Origin: Thozetella sp. PMI_491 | Lineage: Eukaryota; Ascomycota; Sordariomycetes; Chaetosphaeriales; Chaetosphaeriaceae | Assembly (NCBI GenBank): GCA_021432635.1 | Contig: MU270056.1 | Coordinates: forward strand, 363,656 to 427,655 | Reading direction: 5' to 3' | Length of the DNA: 64,000 nt | In this document: positions 59,198 through 64,000 of the stretch, one piece after another | How the letters are laid out: each line of letters opens with the position of its first letter | Numbering within the stretch: the first letter of the stretch is position 1 | Position numbers and translations under genes: made by a program | The notes under the pieces: generated by a model | Told to the model about the DNA's origin: nothing | The model's database searches: none | The model's input: only the letters and a program-made list of their open reading frames with translations

Positions 59198-61434
59198 GGT
59201 GTGTTTTCTTGGCTTGCCGCAAGAAAGATTGGGCCAGAGGAGGTGCGGCGTGAGCGATAAAGTGTTGTCGGGAGCTTCGGGGCAGTTCTCGCCCTCAATT
59301 ACAAATTTTAAGCCGATAAGATCGGGGAAACCGGATCTTGTCATCGGGAATCTCGGGTCACGTGGGGGCCGATGTTAGCCGCGTTTGTGCGGGCCCTGTC
59401 GCCGTGTTGCCGGGTCTCTGGGCCTGCAGGAAGCCATGGCCATTTAAGCTTACCCGCATCTCAAGGGCATACGGAGTAGGACAGGGCTGCTCTCTCGGCG
59501 TGTCTGTGGCCTGTGAGCGTGCTCGTGTCTCCCTCCCCCGCTCTTGTATACAAACCTGGTTTTGTGGTGGTTGGCAGGCTATGGCGTCTTAGGTGCCTGT
59601 CTACATTCTACTTTGGGAGGTACAGTACTAGATAACAATGAGCAGGCTGGGATGCTACTCCTCTAAGTTGTCATCAGGGTTGGGGTTGGGATTGGGTCTT
59701 GGCTGGTCCCTGGCCAGTCCCTAGCTAGTTTGCTCTTTCGATCACCGTCCCTGCTCCTCGTGGGATGCCTCGGTTCGCTCGTCTCCCCTCAGCAAAACCG
59801 CTGTCAGGGAGAAGCTGACGGCTGCTGGGTAGCCCGGAAACATAGAAGTTGGGGCGAAGACGGCCCGGATCTTCAGGACACATGGCTCCCGTAGAGAGTT
59901 CGCATCCTTAGTGGACGCCCATGATGGCCAAGGTTTGGACGACGATGAAACTGGTCTGCTACAGACGCCGACGGGCTGGAATTTCTGGAACCTTATTTTG
60001 CCGTGCTCCTCACTGGCCCAGCTGACCTCATAGGCCACCAAGATTTAGCCACACAGAGCATCGTCCAAGCAGGCGCTGAACATCCAACCACCCCCCCTCG
60101 ACAACCCCCTCCACTACCCCCGAAATGCCAGCATGCCGGATCAGAAGGCTAGTGCGATGGATGGTCGTGGGGTGCAGCGAAACGGCCCATTCCATGTCAT
60201 GCCTTTTGGGGGGAGGAGGAGAATATGGGGAACTGTGCTCGGCCAATTGCCGGATCGATCGTCACCCGTGATTCTCAGATGGGAACTGGCCCGCGCATTG
60301 AGACAGATGCTGTTGCGCGATCTGGCCTTGGCCCCGACGTGCCGTCGAGGCAACCAAGGGCTCCTAAAAAAAGCTTCTAGGGAACCTCTTCTCCACTTGC
60401 CCTGGCAGAGCTCCCAGTTGGTGTCTAATTATTCCCATCTTGCTCTACACTCAGCCACGCCCCTTCCTCCTAGCTCGGGCCAGTCTTCGGACTTAATTAA
60501 TCTTTGCTAGTCAAGCACGGAGCGGCGGGTACACGCAGCTGTCCGGCGGGCTCAGCTGGGCGGCGAGCAGGATTGCGTAACGCACTGGGCGGCTGGGTCA
60601 CCTGGTAGGCCAGGCAGTAGCAGTGGGTGAAATGGATTGAGTGATGACAGCGCCAGCCAGGCCAGCCCGCCCGGCCGCCCTTCAGCCCCCCATGCTATCA
60701 TGCCTGGCCTGTCTTACTACCAGGCCAGGGGACGATGGCTAATTAAAAAAAAATGAAAAAAAATGAAAACCCTTGGGCGCTGGCCATATCTTTGTTGGAT
60801 GGCTGGCCAACAAAAACTGTGGGTAATGGCAATAGAACACAAACAAAGGGTCGCTCTTGGCTTGTTGTGCCCGCTGCTCACCCCCCAGTCGCCCCCATTC
60901 TCTCCCCCGTCTGGCCGTCCAGCGAGCGAGCGAGCTCGTATGGAGCAGGGGTGTCCGTTGCAGTGACGAAAGCGTCGCCTCTGCGCCCGTCAGTGCTGCT
61001 GCTGCCGGCCGCTGATCCCGAACAGAACCCATTTCCGCATACTGTGCGAGAGCATCTGTCCCCACTGCTCGCACTGCGCGACGCTAACAAATCACGGGCG
61101 GGAACAGCGGAAAGCGCAGTCCAGGGTAGCCGAGCTGACGTTAGACGTCTGGTGCCACCCGCGCTAGACTGGACAGTGTGGTTACCAGGGGTCCCAGGCC
61201 TTCCCTGTTCTGTTTCGGCTGTGCTCTCGCCTCTTCCAAACGTCTCACAACCACCTCACCTCCTTCACCATCGCAACCGGCCAACCTCTTCCATTCCAAC
61301 ATTTCTCCCCCCATCCCCCTAAGACCAGCTCCCATCGCCCTCCTACCGCGAAAACCCTCCCAAACGCTACCAAGACTCAAAAACTCATTGCGCTGCGCTC
61401 TTTAGCAAGCCTTTAACTCGTCCTAAACGCCAAA
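59198..61434. other. Divergent intergenic region, no gene recognised
   Basis: About 2.2 kb between the lipoyl synthase and synaptobrevin starts, which are divergent, so it holds both promoters. The last ~250 bases are C/T-rich, typical of a fungal leader. No ORF has a protein-like pattern. Confidence 0.5.
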
Positions 61435-63568
61435 ATGCCTGAGGAAGCTCCCTATGATCCCTACATCCCCAGCGGCGGCGCTGCGCCGACCCAGCAGTCA
61501 CAGCCCACGGGAAATGCGAGGACTCAAGCCCTCCAGTCGGTAAGTACCCGATGACTCCTGTGATGCATCCACCCATAGAAGAAAGAAAAAGGGGTAAGAG
61601 ATGATTGTTCTGGTCGCCATGACTTGGTCTCGTGCATTTGTCGGCCTTCCCATGTACCGGATCCCTCTGCGTCGGCTCGAGTAGCTGCGACTCTGGGCGG
61701 TCGAGATCGCATCGTCACTAGCCGCCTTGACACGACGACAAGCCGCGCGATGGCCTTACACAGGCGGCTAGCATCAAAGCGGAGCCGTCGACTGTCGACA
61801 GTCGCAACGAAATGGAAGATGGAAATTCACTTCACCACCACCGCGGCCTCGTCCCTTACGCCTTGCGGTCACAATGACCCAACACACACAGAGGCTTTGG
61901 CAATTCGTTCATTTCCATCAACCTCGACCCTGCTGCCAAAGAATTATCAATCGCTATGAGCTACGACCCCTCCTCCAAGTCGCCGGATTCGGCCGATCCT
62001 CCTGAGGCCAAGTTCGACAACACCAACATATGGGAATCAATCGATCGTCTGCGAGGCGGCGTGCCTCTTGGCGCTATCCCGCTTTCCCGAGAGGCTTGGG
62101 ATGCTACCAAACCGGCAATGAGCCCCAACAACCCAATTCGTCTCTACGATGCTCAGTTTCCAAAGCATCCTACTGTCTCCCGTCCTGCCCCGCGCTCTCC
62201 TTCTCCCTACAAGTTTTTTGAAGGATCGGATGATCCGGCTCTCCAAGAAGAGATCGAGAGCCAGATCCAAGAAGTCGGCTGGGGAACCCTCCGAGACGAT
62301 GCCGAGCGCAGCATCACTGAGCTTCGTACCGAAATTGAGGAGCTGGAAGCCAAGGCTTCGGACGCTGCCGCCAGCCGCAGCATTCATCGCCAGCTCGAGC
62401 GTCGATATGAACACGGCGCCTCTGCCTGGGAGGCCCGTCACAAGGAGCTTGCCAGCGAGGAGCTGGCGCTTCGATTCCATCAAGAGAAGCTCGACATGGA
62501 GATGCTGCAACGCCGGAACAGGCTGTTCCATCTGTCACGATCAATCATCCGGCGCAATTTCGCGCAGCAATTCGGTCGCCGAGGTGATGACGTCGAGGCA
62601 GTTCTAGCTTGCAATCGGCCGGGTCACCATGGCATGAGATCAACCGGCTGGGCGACCTCGGGTGACACTCTCATGCGCCACATTGAAACGGTTGTCGGAT
62701 GCAAGGGCGGCGGGATGAGACTTGTCCAGGCCGTGGTCCCTGGTTTCTCCGGCCACCAGCAAACCGGCTGGCCCTCACGTGGCCAATCCTTGGAGGAGTA
62801 TGCTCGCAAGACCCATGGTGTTGCAGCGGTCCAGATTCGCCTTGCCAATTCACGCTTTGGCGGCGAGCCGGGACGCTTCGGTCTGCGACACACGGGCTGG
62901 CCGCTGCCTGGCCAGTCGCTCATGGAACATCAGCGCAAGACCCACGGCATCATAGCTGTCGGGAGCATCGTAGCCTCCCCACCTCTTGTTGACCGGGCTT
63001 GCCAAACCAGCTATGTCGACCTCACTCGACTTCCAAGCCTAGACGAAATGGAGCAAGGCGCCATCCGGAAGGAGGCATCAATCCATGGCCATAGGCGCAC
63101 TGGCTGGTCCGCGGCGACCAAGAACATCATCTCTTACTAACCTGCTTTCCATAGCTTGAGCGATGGATAACGCGCTAACTCGCGAGTAGCAAATCGACGA
63201 CACCGTCGGTATCATGCGCGACAACATCAACAAGGTCTCGCAGCGTGGTGAGCGTCTCGATGCGCTTCAGGACAAGACGGACAACCTCGCCGTCTCTGCG
63301 CAAGGTTTCCGCCGGGGTGCGAACCGGGTGCGCAAGCAGATGTGGTGGAAGGTGAGCGAGCCTCCTGTTGCTGCACGCAGCTATGGCCACAGGCCGAGAC
63401 TGACACCTTTATAGGACATGAAGATGCGCATGTGCCTCATTGCTGGTATCATTATTCTTATTCTCGTCATCGTTGTGCCCGCCGGTATGCTCGCCCCTCT
63501 TTGTCCCCTCCAGACCTGCCACGGTAGTTTACTGACACTGTACGACAGTCGTTGCCACTCGCCACTAA
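61435..63568 (+). CDS. SNC1: Synaptobrevin / v-SNARE (Snc1-like), with a 1.65-kb first intron
   Basis: Spliced as join(61435..61539, 63190..63351, 63415..63484, 63549..63568), 118 residues, the normal length. Exon 1 encodes the N-terminal stretch ending LQS. Exon 2 encodes the R-SNARE helix ([36 protein letters not shown]), with the zero-layer Arg at residue 54. The juxtamembrane WW is in KQMWWK. Exon 3 encodes a Cys in MRMCLIAG, the position palmitoylated in yeast Snc1, and a single transmembrane segment ([16 protein letters not shown]). The last exon encodes the end VVATRH. It would act on secretory vesicles fusing at the plasma membrane, and in endocytic recycling. The donor GTAAGT at 61540 and the CTAAC-then-TAG acceptor at 63189 are canonical. 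The intron contains another ORF. Confidence 0.93.
61956..63140 (+). CDS. ORF nested in the synaptobrevin intron: coiled coil plus four TGW motifs, unknown family
   Basis: An uninterrupted frame of 394 codons lies on the same strand, wholly inside intron 1 of the synaptobrevin gene and ending 50 bases before its acceptor. Residues 1-85 are Pro/Ser/Asp-rich. Residues ~90-210 are charged and helical with coiled-coil character ([52 protein letters not shown]). The C-terminal half carries the motif G-x3-TGW at residues 230, 270, 313 and 382. The middle copies extend to TGWPxxGQSLxExxRKTHG. Repeat conservation at protein level, codon use like the neighbours and the absence of stops argue for a real gene. 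The family is not recognised. The ATG context (GCTATGAG) is ordinary, and an upstream intron or start cannot be excluded. Confidence 0.8.
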   Translation: MSYDPSSKSPDSADPPEAKFDNTNIWESIDRLRGGVPLGAIPLSREAWDATKPAMSPNNPIRLYDAQFPKHPTVSRPAPRSPSPYKFFEGSDDPALQEEIESQIQEVGWGTLRDDAERSITELRTEIEELEAKASDAAASRSIHRQLERRYEHGASAWEARHKELASEELALRFHQEKLDMEMLQRRNRLFHLSRSIIRRNFAQQFGRRGDDVEAVLACNRPGHHGMRSTGWATSGDTLMRHIETVVGCKGGGMRLVQAVVPGFSGHQQTGWPSRGQSLEEYARKTHGVAAVQIRLANSRFGGEPGRFGLRHTGWPLPGQSLMEHQRKTHGIIAVGSIVASPPLVDRACQTSYVDLTRLPSLDEMEQGAIRKEASIHGHRRTGWSAATKNIISY

Positions 63569-64000
63569 GGAAGAAAATACCCCTGCGTTGGCTACAACGA
63601 CTCTCTGAATCGGCATGGGAAGGGCACGAAACTGGATTTCGCAGCTATGAGCGTTGTGAAAGGGGAATGGTCATGGTTCTATGCAACGATTTTTGATTTC
63701 AGGGGGAGTTCATCGTCTTGATTTCCAAACCCCCCCCAACGGGTCTGACCAAGCACGTCACGAGAGGGCCGGCCAAGACCGCGGTTCCTGGGGCTCCAGG
63801 ACCACGCGAAGACCGGCTGTCCTCACCGGGCTGGACATTCCCGATGTATGTAGGATGGAGGCGGTGGGGCGTTCTCCATACGATTAATCAGGACATTTGA
63901 TGAGCGATGCAATTTATGCGGTACCCTAGCCTGCAGCTGCCTCTGTTATCCACGTTCAAGTGCCGTGTGCTGTGCCTGTTGGGAGAGTCTAAGAGGAAGG
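63569..64000. other. 3' flank of the synaptobrevin gene to the window edge
   Basis: About 430 bases with no supported gene; it probably contains the synaptobrevin 3' UTR. Two short frames (63681-63887 and 63718-63900) show no domain-like pattern. Confidence 0.5.

Noticed and set aside
58187-59260. A 357-codon plus-strand ORF.
   Set aside because: It is the antisense shadow of lipoyl synthase, whose Fe-S motifs are unambiguous on the minus strand.

Overview
The window is nuclear DNA from a filamentous ascomycete, most likely a Sordariomycete and possibly Sordariales. Evidence: genes carry short introns (about 50-130 nt) with GT(A/G)AGT-like donors, CTAAC/CTGAC-like branch sites and YAG acceptors. 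Exons are GC-rich, intergenic spaces long and partly AT-rich, and the gene set is typically fungal (HET-domain proteins, Zn2Cys6 regulator, sedolisin, Whi3/Scw1-type RNA-binding protein, F-BAR RhoGAP). No tRNA, rRNA, CRISPR, operon or intact transposon was recognised. All exon joins were worked out by hand from splice signals and protein continuity.

Layout. 1-6 kb: the 5' part of a mitochondrial Mgr3-like TPR protein gene leaving the left edge (minus), a four-exon predicted multi-pass membrane protein (plus), and a secreted S53 sedolisin (minus). 7.3-20.6 kb: an accessory, allorecognition-type island, all on the minus strand. It holds a HET-ankyrin gene broken by one frameshift, a HET-coiled-coil-ankyrin-WD40 gene whose WD repeats are nearly identical, a decayed ankyrin tail fused behind it, a doubtful Cys-containing secreted-type ORF, and an F-box-like ankyrin protein. 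AT-rich spacers that look mutation-worn separate them. 21.7-31.3 kb: housekeeping and regulatory genes, IPI3 (ribosome biogenesis), a large disordered hypothetical protein, and a six-exon Zn2Cys6 transcription factor. 31.3-42.5 kb: about 10.5 kb with no convincing gene but several simple repeats, ending in a CT-rich leader upstream of a Whi3/Scw1-like RNA-binding protein gene. 48.5-63.6 kb: core metabolism and trafficking, namely aspartate-semialdehyde dehydrogenase, F-BAR/RhoGAP, a hotdog-fold mitochondrial-type protein, lipoyl synthase, and an Snc1-type synaptobrevin.

The most unusual structure is at the right end. The first intron of the synaptobrevin gene is about 1.65 kb and contains a complete same-strand ORF of 394 codons. 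Its product has a coiled coil and four copies of a Gly/His-rich 'TGW' motif that I cannot assign to a known family. Second in interest is the HET-ANK-WD40 gene: it lacks a P-loop, has recombining WD units with two mutually compensating deletions, and joins a degenerate ankyrin tail out of frame. A possible non-canonical splice donor in the RhoGAP gene also deserves a check.
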